Part shown: positions 47,635 through 58,239 of the stretch, piece after piece
Numbering within the stretch: position 1 is the stretch's first letter
Layout of the letters: every line of letters begins with the position of its first letter
Assembly: GCF_040712315.1 (NCBI RefSeq)
Contig: NC_134017.1
Coordinates: 50,775,636 to 50,839,635 of the forward strand
Reading direction: 5' to 3'
Length of the DNA stretch: 64,000 bases
From: Castanea sativa
Taxonomy: Eukaryota > Streptophyta > Magnoliopsida > Fagales > Fagaceae
The notes under the pieces: generated by a model
The model's database searches: none
What the model was told of the DNA's origin: nothing
What the model saw: the letters and a program-made list of their open reading frames with translations, nothing else
Position numbers and translations under genes: made by a program

Positions 47635-48184
47635 TGTACGATAGGCGACCACAGGCCCACTTGGCTCTAGCCCAGGCCTAAATGAACCTGGATATTACCC
47701 CGCCCAATCCTAACCTCGTGACTGGCCCGTTATCCCTCAGCTCGGTATAAATTGGTTGGTGAGTGCCCCTGCATTGTTCGGTAGTACATCGGCAACATGG
47801 GAATGCCTTGGGGAATTATGCTGCCAAATAGGATTTGAAGGTTAGCACCAGTTCCAACGATTTCAGTTCCATTTCCAATGGAGCATATTTCTTGTAAAAA
47901 ATAATCAATTTGAGCCACTCCCATACGAGTGAGATCAGGGGTAATGGTGAGTTTCCCATTATCCTAAAGCTATAAATAGGAGGAAGGACGACAGAAAGGA
48001 GGTTGGATAATTTTGGATGAGAGAAGAGAAAGAAGGGAGCACACAGGTTAATAGGAGAGTGTACGAAGAGTTGTACAGGTTTGAGACTCGCCTAGGAGCT
48101 ATCCATAGTAGGACCCATGTTACAAGTAAATTGTGAGTCCAAATAGGAAGCCCAATTAAAGGGGTTGAGGTTTGGGTACACACA
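47635..48184 (+). mobile_element. Ty3/gypsy-type LTR (5' LTR, internal region truncated)
   Basis: The segment begins TGTACG and ends GGGTACACACA. It has a TATA box (TATAAATAGG, 47971-47980). Directly after it comes TTGGCGCCGTTC (48186-48197), the kind of primer-binding site seen after gypsy 5' LTRs. About 100-150 bp of leader follow before LINE-like sequence takes over, so the rest of the element is gone. The 5' boundary is less certain than the 3' one. Confidence 0.7.
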
Positions 48185-48329
48185 ATTGGCGCCGTTCACA
48201 TAATTAATTTCAATTTTTATTTGTGTTCTTTCTTTTTTTATCCTTATTCTTCTTTTTTCCATTTGTCTGAAGGGGAGCTAGATCAGAGAAAGTGGTTAGC
48301 ATTCAAAGCAAGTTCAGCCTGATTGATCT

Positions 48330-48960
48330 AAAGGAGGACGAAATGACCTTATGATCTGCTTCTACTTAGTACAAATGTGCGGATACATGGGATGAACTTA
48401 GACAATAGGGTTCCATGCTTAAGCTTGGCTAGGTAACTATTGACAATAACTGGGTATTCTATAAAGAAATAATTGAAAATAAGGATCATCTATTTTATCA
48501 GTGCTCCTTCACCAAACGAATTTGGGAGATCATTATGAGCTTGTGTCTAATTTCAGATGCAAAATCCAATTGTTAGGACATAGTTGATCGAAAGGGAAGG
48601 ACTGAGGACGACTATTTGCAAGCTAACTTGGTGGGTTACAGTATATTATTAGTGGCTGCCAAAGAATGTATTCATACACGAAGGGATGATATACTCTGAA
48701 GAACAGGTTATAATCATGATAAAGAAGGATGTCAAAACAAGACTGAAGAGTAAATACAAGAGCTGTGAATCAATTCTCAATTGAATGTTGTGTTGTAAAT
48801 TCGAGATAAACCCTTCAATGTTGGACTTCTGTTCTAGTAGCTCTGCTATTTGCTGTCTTCAAGGTCGCTTTAGGCTTTAGACTCATCTCTTTATTATGAT
48901 ATAATGGGTTTTTGTTTTTCAATAAAATCTCTACTAATTTCTTTAAAAAAGAAAAAACCA
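48330..48960 (+). pseudogene. LINE ORF2 3' remnant (zinc-finger region) and tail
   Basis: Translation around 48430-48560 gives DNNWVFYKEIIENKDHLFYQ and CSFTKRIWEI, matching the zf-RVT region of plant LINE ORF2 (HLFxxCxFTxxIW). Stops follow. The sequence ends with the LINE-3'-end-like TTTTTCAATAAAATCTCT at about 48917-48934 and an A-rich tail near 48943-48960. It is a fragment abutting the gypsy leader. Confidence 0.7.
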
Positions 48961-49968
48961 AATAAACTCTCAAGATAATATTCGAATTTCTAATACATAA
49001 AAGAAAATTTTCCATAACTATTTACTAAAAATTTCAACATTAGTCTACTTGAAGGCAAAAACAATTGCATCGTAATGACCAACTCTTACGGCTGATCTTA
49101 AGCAACTAAAAAAAAAAGAAAAAAAAAAAAGTGAGCTACACAGTCCGGTAAATAGAATGTCACACACCATCAAATGAGGCAAAGAAAATAAGTCCATAGA
49201 GAATCAAATTGTGATAAAATACTCATCAATATAATTAAACTATTGTAATATGAAAAAATGCTACATAATGGTAGTACAAAAAATAAGTGATAGCTAGAGT
49301 AAGTAGATTTCAAATTAATGTTAATGGAACTGATAACTCATCAATTATCCAAATTGTACTGAATTTATACATCCATAGAATGAATCAATATAAGAGTCGA
49401 ATTCAAAAAATTATTATTATTATTATTTATTTATTTATTGACACATGAGGATATTTAGACATTTTGGAGATTTTAAGTATTCCACCGGGTGTATGTTGTT
49501 TCCTCGTTCTACACATACCAAGTTATTATAAAGAAAAATATTTTGTAGTCGCCTCAAGATGCTGCCAAGAAGTTTCGAACTCAAGATCTCATAAATATTG
49601 TGGGTCTTTAAAAAGTCAACTTGGAGTTAATTCAAAACATTATTAATAACACCATGTTTTGTGTATTGGGCCACAGAGGAGAATGCCATGTAAAGCTTCC
49701 ATGTCACGACAGCCACCGCATCCTCCATAACACTGCATATAAGAATATTGTACTCAAGATCATGATCCACAAATTTATCCTATGAACATTGGACAGGTAC
49801 TACTAACATAATTATGTTGTAAATATAAGTATATACACATATGCTGCAATATGTGAGTAATTCTACATTAGTGGTAGAAGAATGAAGAATGATTAAAAAT
49901 AAATAAATTGTGTTTAAGAATCTTGCTTGGGCAAATAACATGCAAGTGAAATGCAAGGCTTTCTATTT
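48961..49968. other. Intergenic DNA, no gene seen
   Basis: AT-rich stretch with an A-run (49108-49131) and ATT/TTTA microsatellites (49410-49440). No supported coding region. Confidence 0.65.
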
Positions 49969-50018
49969 ATTTTTTTTTTGTTGAAAGGAATGCTAGAAAG
50001 CTTTCATTAAACGGGATT

Positions 50019-50712
50019 TCAACCCAAAACGGATACATCATCAAAGATTTGAGAAGCAATGATAGGGGGAGTATCATCCACCCAAATATTACAGTCAGAT
50101 ATGTGCTCGGCATATTTGGCCAATTGGTGAGCTGCCTTGTTCCCTTCCCTGCGAGTGAAGGAGGACTTCCATGCTCTAAACTTGGGTTCCCATGACTTAA
50201 TACCAGCAATTAGGTGATGGACTTGGATTGGACCCGGGTCATGGTTAGTGATGGCAGCCATGATAGTTTGTGAGTCCCCCTCAAGAATGATCTCTCTAAG
50301 GCCCAACTCCCATGCAAAGATCGTGCCAATCTCAGCTGCTTTGGCTTCGGTCTCAAGAGCCCCAAGTGGATATGGGAGTAATTTGCTAAGAGCTCCCATA
50401 ATCCGCCCCTTGTCGTTTTGAACTACCACCACGATTCCAGTGTCCAAGTTCTCTAAAAACAGCTCCATCAACGTTGGCCTTGTACCATCCAAGAGGAGGT
50501 GGTCTCCATAAGCTAGGACCGTGGGGTTGAGGGGGGTGGGGAAGTTCGCAAAAGCTTTGAAACTCATTTAAGAAAGCTCGTGAAGCTTCAAAAATCTGAA
50601 GAGCAGTTTTGGAGGCTTCCCCATCTCGAATAGCGTTTCGGTTGTTCCAAAGGGACCATGCTAGTGTTGCGAAAGTTTCAAGGTCTTGGTTGGGCTTCGC
50701 TTCTTTAACACA
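50019..50712 (-). pseudogene. LINE ORF2: RNase H-like C-terminal domain
   Basis: After one or two frame changes between 50712 and 50567, the LINE continues to a plant-type RNase H domain: MGALSKLLPYPLGALETEAKAAE, LREIILEGDSQTI (catalytic acidic D) and FTRREGNKAAHQLAKYA. The first catalytic Asp segment (usually FDGA) is mutated or out of frame. The end at 50019 is 40 bases before the poly(A). Confidence 0.85.
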
Positions 50713-51835
50713 TCAGAGCAAATCTAGGAAATTTGGCGCGTAGGCAGTGAGGCTTGGGGTTTTGATATTCGCCATTTGCCACACCGCTGCCGCGAGTTCA
50801 CAGGTCCAAAGCACATGTCCAGCTTTTTCAAATTCACCACATATGTTACACTCCACTTCCACTGAGATTTTACGATCTTTGAGCTTAGTTTTAGTGGGGA
50901 GAATATCTTTGCAAGCCCGCCAAATGAAGTTTTTTATTTTGTTTGGGCAGCGGAGCTGCCAAACTACCTTCCATAATGATGTCATCCTGGTATTGCTCGA
51001 ACATTCTCCCACTTCAATCTTGGTTAGCTGTTTATGGCTTATCCGATACGCACTACGGACTGAGAAAGCACCATTGGCTGTAGCGAACCATACTCTCTGA
51101 TCCACTGGAGACGCAGAGCTTAAGGGGATAGCCAAGATGGATTCAGCATCATGGGGCAGAAAAACAGAATTGATCATTTCAGTTTTCCATACAGCCCCCT
51201 CCTTGTCAATTAGAGCCGAGACCTTCTCATTACATAGCAGGGGGTTTATAGGAGTTGTGATTTTGTAAGTATCAGGCTTGGGAACCCATTTATCCTTCCA
51301 AATCTGCACACTCTCGACATTGGCAATAGACCAATGAATTCCGTCTTCCACCATGCTCTTAGCAGCCATAATGCTTCTCCAAGCGTAGGATGGTCTTTTA
51401 CCAATCTGAGCATCCAGGAAAGACCGGCCAGCAAAATACTTGGCTTGGAAAACATGGTGGAAGAGAGAATTTGTGTTTTGGAGAAGCCTCCATCCTTGCT
51501 TGGCTAGAAGAGCGAGGTTAAAGGCTTTTAGGTCTCTGAACCCCATGCCTCCATCGCCTTTAGGCTTACACAATTTATCCCAAGAGACCCAAGAAATCTT
51601 CCGCTCATTAGACTTCTGTCCCCACCAAAACCTACTAGTCATAAAGCTGAGTTCTTTGCATAACGAATCCGGTAATTTGAAGCAACTCATGGTATAGGTG
51701 GGGTGGCTTGAGCCACTGCTTTGATGAGGACTTCTTTGACGGTAGTGGATAAGAGCTTCCCCTTCCAGCCAACCATCTTCTGGCTGAGTTGATCTTTGAT
51801 CCTACTAAACGCCTTCCTTTTACCTCGGCCTACTA
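50713..51835 (-). pseudogene. LINE ORF2: RT thumb and zf-RVT region, frameshifted
   Basis: On the - strand, VGRGKRKAFSRIKDQLSQ, GWKGKLLSTTVKEVLIKAVA and then AQAT lead to a one-base frameshift at about 51697. The frame MSCFKLPDSLC.. then runs open for 325 codons: FWWGQ, GGMGFRDLKAFNLALLAKQG, YAWRSI, and the zf-RVT segment CPNKIKNFIWRACKDILPTK with C-x2-C (CNIC) and the H-x4-C (HVLWTC) motif. The catalytic FADD box is upstream of the truncation and missing. The long open frame suggests a younger insertion than the 4.2-kb LINE. Confidence 0.88.
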
Positions 51836-51839
51836 TTTA

Positions 51840-52342
51840 GACCTTGCTTAAGTGAGCCACAAGCGAGGGAGAAAAAAACTTTCTGACCTTACCTTGCTCA
51901 AGCAAAGGATTATTGGATATGTTCAGCCCATTAGTCTTAAGTAACCCAAGCCCATGCTCTAGGAGTCTCTCATTAGTCATCACGTCTGGGAGTGTGAGTT
52001 TTTTTTTTTTTTTGAGGAAAACATATGGGAGTGTGGATTGATGGGTAGAAACATATCCCACCTTTTTCTCCCCCCTTCCATATCAATAAACCTTTCATCC
52101 CCTCTTTAGCAACCGACTTTATGTCTTGCAGCATCTAAGGAAAGAGAAAATCAGTCCAATCCCTTCCTTTTCTCTGTGCTATATCGTCGGAATGTGAGGT
52201 GTCATCATTCCACTGGGATGAAATAACTTTTTAAAGACATCGAATTTAGTTCCATGCCTCGGAGGTGATAAGTTTCTATTTAATCCTAAATTTTTTTTAT
52301 GCTTTTACACTTTTTAATTTTGTTTAGTTGGGCAACTTCTTA
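51840..52342. other. Intergenic DNA with a short unexplained open frame
   Basis: A - strand frame at 52010-51837 reads LTLPDVMTNERLLEHGLGLL and on to LVAHLSKV. It is of normal composition but matches no family I know; it may be a scrap of captured or transposon-coding DNA. A micro-insertion (51997-52025) interrupts it. Confidence 0.35.
51987..52035 (-). repeat. Micro-insertion with 10-bp TSD
   Basis: TGGGAGTGTG at 51987-51996 is repeated at 52026-52035 around 29 bp that consist of a T-run and GAGGAAAACATA. On the - strand this reads as a short tag followed by poly(A): another ultra-short retroposed insert. Confidence 0.65.
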
Positions 52343-52687
52343 TGACTCGTTTGTTTCGATGGAAAACCTTGTGTAAAAATAGTTTTATTTGTTTTTCAGT
52401 ATTTGATAGCATAAAAAAGATTAGTCAAAAGAAAACTATTTTTGGTCAACATAAAAAGTATGGCTTATTTTTAAAGATTGTTTTCTATTAAATTTTTTTG
52501 AAAAACAACTTTATCTCACAGCAAGCTAAATAAAGGAAGTTAGAAGATTCTTTTTCAACTCATTTAAAGTTACAACCAAATATTAGAAAATAAGATAGTT
52601 TTATAGAAAATGTTTCTTGGAAAATGACTCGTTTTCAAGAAAACGACTCATTTTCTAGAAAATATCATTGTTGAAACAAACAGAGCG
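52343..52687. mobile_element. Harbinger-like MITE (345 bp)
   Basis: The left end TGACTCGTTTGTTTCGATGG pairs with the right end (complement CGCTCTGTTTGTTTCAACAA). TTA flanks both sides (52340-52342 and 52688-52690). The subterminal part has repeated GAAAATGACTCGTTTTC-type palindromes. No coding content. Confidence 0.7.
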
Positions 52688-52690
52688 TTA

Positions 52691-53233
52691 TTTTATTGTA
52701 TTACTATATAATTGAAATTGATTTATAACTTTATTAATTAATTTGAACAATCTTTCGGACTATATTTCCAACATTTTAGGACTAAGAATCTTCATCTAAA
52801 ATTCGCCCCCGGCAAGCTAAGTGTGTGAGTAATCATTGCCAACAAGGAGTCCATCATGCCACCACTACATCACCAATCCATCGAAATCCTAAGCAATTTG
52901 ATTACAACACCAATCCCTATTATTCGAACCACTCTTGAGTAAGGAACTAGAATTGGGTGATTTGTTCATCCAAACACATGCAAAATCAGTTGATTTGGAT
53001 AGAATCCTTAAATGCAATTTTAATCCAAAGTTTAGAGAGTAAAATGTTGTAATTGAAAGTATGCAAATTAAATTGTGATTGTAAATTATAATTTACCCAA
53101 GTTTTTATGCTATTGGGTGATCAGAGCTGATGGATTAGCATATAATAAAGTAGGGATTCTATTATAAATACTAGTGTTTAACCCGTGCATATGCACAAAT
53201 AAATTAAAAAACAATCACAATTACATATATATG
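52691..53233. other. Intergenic DNA, no gene seen
   Basis: No open frame or repeat stands out until GTGTTTAACCCGTGCATATG at about 53183-53202, a word I associate with common dicot repeats, just ahead of the tandem pair. Confidence 0.55.
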
Positions 53234-53460
53234 ATTTAGAATCTAATTGGATCTAGATTCTTCAAATTTTGCACCCATTAATTCACTTGCCACAAAAATT
53301 AAAAAAATTAGATGGAACATATGGCGCCAAATTTGACTCCAATTAAAATTCAATTTAGAATCTAATTGAATTTAGACTCTTTGATTTTTGCACCTAATAA
53401 TTCATTTGACGCACAAACTTAAAAATTTGATTAGACACATGACGCAAAATTAGACTCAAA
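53234..53460. repeat. Tandem pair, ~119-bp unit
   Basis: ATTTAGAATCTAATTG, TTTTGCACC, TAATTCA.TTG and TTAGAC..ACATGGCG-like words occur in the same order from 53234 and from 53353. The copies are diverged by roughly one fifth. Both are AT-rich and non-coding. Confidence 0.75.
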
Positions 53461-53653
53461 TTTGGAGTTTAATTATTTTTTTTTTCAGTTTTTTTTCCAC
53501 ATATATATATATATATATATATTAGTGGGGAATTGATAATGGATGAGAATTTAAAAAATCCATTTATAAATTTAATTGCTTTATTAATTAAATCGATCTT
53601 TATTTATTTTTGGGGTGAGAAATTAGTGGTGCTAAAATGACAATACTATACCC

Positions 53654-53695
<42 letters not shown>

Positions 53696-53697
53696 GG
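53654..53697. repeat. (AAT)n microsatellite
   Basis: About 14 uninterrupted AAT/ATA triplets. Confidence 0.95.
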
Positions 53698-55214
53698 TGA
53701 AGCTGAGAGAAATTCAAATTAGATTTCAAATTAAAGTTTTAATTTTGTGACATATGTCTTGATTTATGTAGGGACCACACCATAATTATCTTTCCAATTG
53801 TTCATTTCAAATTGAAGTCTAATTTTACACCATCTGTCTAAATTTAAGTGGGACCACATTATAATTAATGCCCACTCTCATTTAAAAAAGCGATGGGCAC
53901 CTTTTTCTTTTTTTTTCTTTTTTTTTTTTTTCTTTTTTTTTTTTCACGTTAGGTTAACCTCCCCTTTCTAAAATTTTGCATTTTACATTTAAACCCTGTG
54001 CTCTTTCTCTTTTCTATTTTTTTTCTTTTCTTCCACAATAATCAGGCCCGCCTATTTTTAGGTTCACCTCCCCTTCTACAATAATCAAACGCCAAAACCC
54101 AAATTCTTTTCTCTCCTACTTTGCTAACTGTGCATCTTGCCAGTTACTAGACCGGTTTAGGAACCTTAATATACAACTCTCCTCTTTTTCAATGAATGCT
54201 ATGGATTTTGAAAGGGATCTCTCGGGATCAATGATGCATACTTTTGAGTATTTCTGTATCTTATATAGGAAGAGGTTCTCTATCTATTCCAATTTTACTT
54301 TTCTTCACAATTTTAATGGTCTTAGTTTATACTCTGTAAAATGAATTTCAACCATTCCTAAGGTTTGATTACTCATTTCTTTCATCTGCTTATGCTTTCC
54401 TTTCTTTTTGTGAATAATTTTTATTCTTTAATTATATAATTTTCTAGTTTTTCTATTATTGATGTTCCATATTTATTTTCTGCTTCATAACAAGTTGCAA
54501 GGAAAGTAATGAATTGTTTGAATTGAAAATAAGAGTTTTGATAATGCATTAATTTTTCGTTAATATTTCAAAATACTTGTTTATGTTGTGAATGGCTTAT
54601 TTCAAAATACCATATGGTTAGTATGTTTCATAACGTATTTTGAATGGCTTATTTTGAGATAAGAGTTCTGAGTTTTGTATGTTATCAATTAGGTGATGAT
54701 TTTGGCTTGGTTTTTGTGTATGTTTGTGTTGATTGTGTGACATTTGAAATGGGATGGCGTACTCTCTCTTTATGTGGGTAGGTTGATATATGAGGATTTA
54801 GTCTATAATAAGGCATGACAATTGCTTTAGAAATGTTCTCTTAGAAAGAAATTGGTTGTTATCCCTTAGACTGTACTATTTGAAGAAGGCAAGTAAAAAA
54901 TTATACTTAATAGGTAGATGTATCACAATTGTATTTGATCAATATACTAAAGAGGAATAAGATGGATTGTAGGAATTTTTAGCATAATATGTATGCGGCC
55001 AACTCCTTCTTTTAATTTTTTTAACTCTGTTGCCAACGAGGTGAGGCTTTTTAAACGGCTTATTGTCTTAACAAAGGTCATCTATGTTTTTATAGTTTAT
55101 GTCCTTATTTGTTGTGTTTTTTACTCCACAGGAGATTGTCATAAAATTGGGAAACTCTATTGCCAACAAACTGAGGCTTTTTAACTACTTATTTTTTTAC
55201 CGAATGTCAACTCT

Positions 55215-55930
55215 TTTTTATAGTTTATGTTATTATTATTGGTCAATTATATGATAGGTTGTTGATATTCTATTTATTAGAGCTTTTAATGTTTTCATTT
55301 TAATGGTAGTCACAATTGTTCCAAAACTTTCTATTATCCAGTCAATAAGTTTTCAAGTCATTAAAAAATATGGCAAGTACTTAGCTGTGATATTGCATAG
55401 TAGTTGCTTATTTTGTTAACAAAGCTCAGTTTTTTTTCCTTGTTTATGTTGTGATTACAAAAATATGGTTAGTATTTAGCCCTGATAATGCATTAATAAT
55501 TGCTTCTTCTCTTGAAAGAGGTCAGCTACTTTTTTTTTCTAATAATGTTAGAGAAATGATATGTCCACAACATTTTTACAACATTTTTACAACAAATCCT
55601 AAGTGGCAGGATGTTACTGGTTGTTATTGTTGGGGCAAAAAAGTAATCTTAGAGTTAGATTCAAATTTAAACCAATAACAACTAACCACCTATGATTTGT
55701 TGTAAAAATATTGTAAAAATGTTGTGAACATAGCACCTCTCATAATGTTATTATTATTGGTAAATTATACGACTTGTTAATATGCTTTTCGTTAGAGGAT
55801 TTAACATTTAAGTTTTTATGGTATTCACAAACTACCAGAACTTTGTATTTTTCCAGTCAATAAATTTTCAAGTGATTAACAAAAATGGTGAGTACTTAGC
55901 GGTAATATTGTGTTAATGGTTTGATAATAC
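55215..55930 (+). repeat. Degenerate ~516-bp-offset duplication, interrupted by a MITE
   Basis: TCCAGTCAATAAGTTTTCAA, then GTACTTAGC.GT.ATATTG, occurs at about 55337-55396 and 55853-55913. Upstream words (GGTCAATTATATGA / GGTAAATTATACGA) match with the same offset. The MITE at 55551 accounts for part of the distance. Confidence 0.7.
55551..55741. mobile_element. Mutator-like MITE (191 bp) with perfect 9-bp TSD
   Basis: The inverted ends (GAGAAATGATATGTCCACAA at the left; complement of the right GAGAGGTGCTATGTTCACAA) extend about 50 bp. ATAATGTTA is duplicated exactly at 55542-55550 and 55742-55750. It is the inverse-orientation sister of 28564-28743. Confidence 0.92.
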
Positions 55931-55991
55931 AAGTATATTACTTGAGATAGTTATGGATGAAGCACGAGCTAGAAGGTCAAAAAGACATTTG

Positions 55992-55995
<4 letters not shown>

Positions 55996-56039
<44 letters not shown>

Positions 56040-56046
56040 ATATATA
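55996..56046. repeat. (TA)n microsatellite
   Basis: About 24 TA dinucleotides with one CTA interruption near the right end. Confidence 0.95.
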
Positions 56047-56070
56047 AGAGCTATCCGAACTCAAGCAAAG

Positions 56071-56529
56071 ATGTGTACTAGAAGTGAAGTGGATGCTGGC
56101 AATCTATTTGATGTTTCTATTTCGTATGGTCTTGGTACCTTTAGCCTTCAAAGTGAAACCAACAATGGAAATCTATTTGAGGTTCCTATTTCATATGGTT
56201 CTGGTGTCTGTACCTTTCAAAGTCATGATAAAAATGGTGCTACTAAGAGATTGAAATTGGGAAAAACTGTGGGATTTACCAACAAACAATTAGTAAAGGC
56301 TCCTATTATTGGATGTGATTTTGATTTTGGAAATGTGAAAAATACGCTGGTGCTATCTCAATTGAATGATGAAATTCTCCAAAGAGGTGACAAAGAAGTT
56401 ATAGATGAAAACTTATTAGATGTTCCTGTGGATGTGATGCTAGAAGAGGTGGAAACTGATTTTATTCCAAATAATGTGAATACTATCCTTGGGAGCACTT
56501 CACATGAATCCAATACTATATCAGGTTAG
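56071..56529 (+). CDS. Hypothetical N-terminal exon of the Helitron protein
   Basis: A 152-codon open frame from ATG 56071 to TAG 56527-56529. It contains a near-repeat (GNLFDVSISYGLGTFSLQSE and GNLFEVPISYGSG..), an acidic segment (about residues 100-135) and a possible donor at SG|GTTAGA (56524). Acidic, repeat-bearing leaders are usual before the Helitron-like domain. I do not recognise the sequence itself; assignment rests on position. An alternative is an unrelated small gene. Confidence 0.4.
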   Translation: MCTRSEVDAGNLFDVSISYGLGTFSLQSETNNGNLFEVPISYGSGVCTFQSHDKNGATKRLKLGKTVGFTNKQLVKAPIIGCDFDFGNVKNTLVLSQLNDEILQRGDKEVIDENLLDVPVDVMLEEVETDFIPNNVNTILGSTSHESNTISG

Positions 56530-56735
56530 ATTTTTCTGTTATACTAATAATAGGCAATGGTTTTTTGGAATCTGTGTCTTTGTACTACTAATAATGCTAA
56601 ATTCAGCAGGAAATCTTCCTAATGAGCACTTGATCCATGTGATAACGCCTGCCGAAGTTGCTGCCCCTACAGGTAATAAATGGAATAGAACTTAATTTTT
56701 TCCTTTTAAATTTCTTTTGCGCACATGCCTTTTAT

Positions 56736-57985
56736 AACTATATGTATGGACATCCAAGTTAAAATATATGCATATGAATGTTTGAAAAAACAATCAAAAT
56801 CCAATTTGTTTTGAATTTGTAATTGTTCCAAACAGATTCAATAAAGGTTTGAAAATAAGAATGTTGTCATTATTCTGTGTGTGTACGTACCATTACTCCA
56901 TCAGCAAACCCAACTAGCTAATGAAAAATTAATGAATAGTCCGGGAGTACCATAAATACGTATTCTCTCCTCTCACATGAATTGTGAGTCTCACCATAAA
57001 TATAATTAGTAGAACCCATAGTTATGTGTGAGAGAGGAGTACGTATTTATAGTACTCCGATTTATGGTACTCTAGGAGTACCCAATAATTACCCCTAGCT
57101 AACTAGCTGAAATGAGTAAATAGTTGACTATTTTCTTTCTCTTGACCGCTAGCATTAAAATCAACAATAAGACTCTCTCCATTAACCCCCTCTCTTCTAT
57201 AAGTTACCAATTACCTCTTCACCTCTTCTTTGTTTTTGTCAGTGACCCTTTTATCTTCTTTTTTCTTACCAAAGATAAATGAGTTCCATACTTCTATTCA
57301 TGGTTTCACAAACAAAACCAGGTCAGGCCTCTAATTAGACGGCTTTTTTTAAAATATTGAATCTTGTGCCAATACCTCTTTGAATCTGTTTTAGTCTCTC
57401 TTTCTGTTTGTTATTTGTTTCAATCACATACTTAAAGTATCTAAGAATCTAGCTACCTAAGAGCTATCAATATCTAAAGCTGTCATCAAGTTCAAACCAT
57501 CTGGTGCCTAGTGTTCTGCAAGATTTGTGCATAATATTTGTCCATTCCTCTTCTATGCATTGAAATCCTTTTAGAACCACCAAAGGGGCACTCTCAAGTT
57601 GGTTCAAATAGCTACCAACCAGATATTTGACATTCTAACTAAAGCTTGATTTTGTTCTAGACTCTTTACATTTAAAAAAAACCCGTGAAATAAAATATTT
57701 ATGCTCCTTTTAAAAATTGCTTTCTCTCACTATATGTATGGACATCCAAATTAAAATACATGCATATGAATTTTTGAAAAAACAGTCGAAATATCCAGTT
57801 TGCTTTGAATTAGCAATTGTTCAGATTTCTCTATTTAATTGTAGAGCTAAACAAGTTGGTTCCAATAGCTACCAATTAAATATTTGACATTCTAACTAAA
57901 AGTTGATTTGTTCTAGATTCTTTAAATTTAAATAAAGCCCGCGAAAGAAATTATTTATGCTCTTTTTTAAAATTTGTTCCTCTCA
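56736..57985 (+). repeat. Internal duplications in Helitron intron-like DNA
   Basis: CTATATGTATGGACATCCAA and the next ~90 bp occur at about 56738 and 57733. A ~128-bp block (GGTTC.AATAGCTACCAA..GATATTTGACATTCTAACT-like) occurs at 57602 and 57857. Both pairs are in direct orientation and about 85-90% alike by eye. They suggest serial segmental duplication in a non-coding part of the element. Confidence 0.75.
56943..57082. mobile_element. Small fold-back MITE (~140 bp)
   Basis: GGGAGTACCATAAATACGTA..CTCTCC at the left pairs with GAGAGAGGAGTACGTATTTATAGTACTCC at the right. The centre (CTCACCATAAATATAATTAG) is short. No clear target duplication. It could also be a hairpin in transcribed DNA. 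Confidence 0.6.
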
Positions 57986-58239
57986 TTAGTTGCTAATTAC
58001 TTTAGTTGTGCTCACTGTTAGTTTTCTATACCTTTTTCTTTTAACTGGCCTCGTTCTCATGCCACATCTCTTGATTGATAGATTTATATACTCAATGGGA
58101 TACACAAACTGAAGTTCCTACTTTGAATATCCCCTTGAAGTGTAAGTTCCATTTTATTGATTATTTTCAAATCCTTTGAAATTTATATTTGACATTGTTG
58201 TTCATGCTATCTAACTCCCATTCCAATTGCTGCTTCTAA

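Larger units (their letters stand above)
49970..51839 (-). mobile_element. 5'-truncated L1-type LINE
   Basis: Poly(A) (T-run at 49970-49979 on +) marks the 3' end on the - strand. The element covers only the last third of ORF2 and ends near 51835 in the reverse transcriptase thumb. GGCTTTCTATTTA (49957-49969) and GGCCTACTATTTA (51827-51839) may be a decayed target duplication (11 of 13 match), but the latter overlaps apparent coding sequence. 5' truncation is the usual fate of LINE copies. It is less decayed than the 4.2-kb LINE. Confidence 0.85.
53698..56070. other. AT-rich region before the Helitron gene, with internal duplications
   Basis: No gene is secure. It holds a polypyrimidine tract (53900-53945), a diverged ~130-bp pair (about 55023 and 55153; GCCAAC..GAGGCTTTTTAA), a larger degenerate duplication (55215-55460 against 55741-55930), a Mutator-like MITE (55551-55741) and (TA)n (55996-56046). 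It may be upstream or intronic sequence of the Helitron that follows. Confidence 0.5.

Noticed and set aside
49957..51839. GGC..CTATTTA as target duplication of the second LINE
   Set aside because: Only 11 of 13 bases agree and the right copy overlaps sequence that still reads as LINE protein; kept as a weak possibility only.
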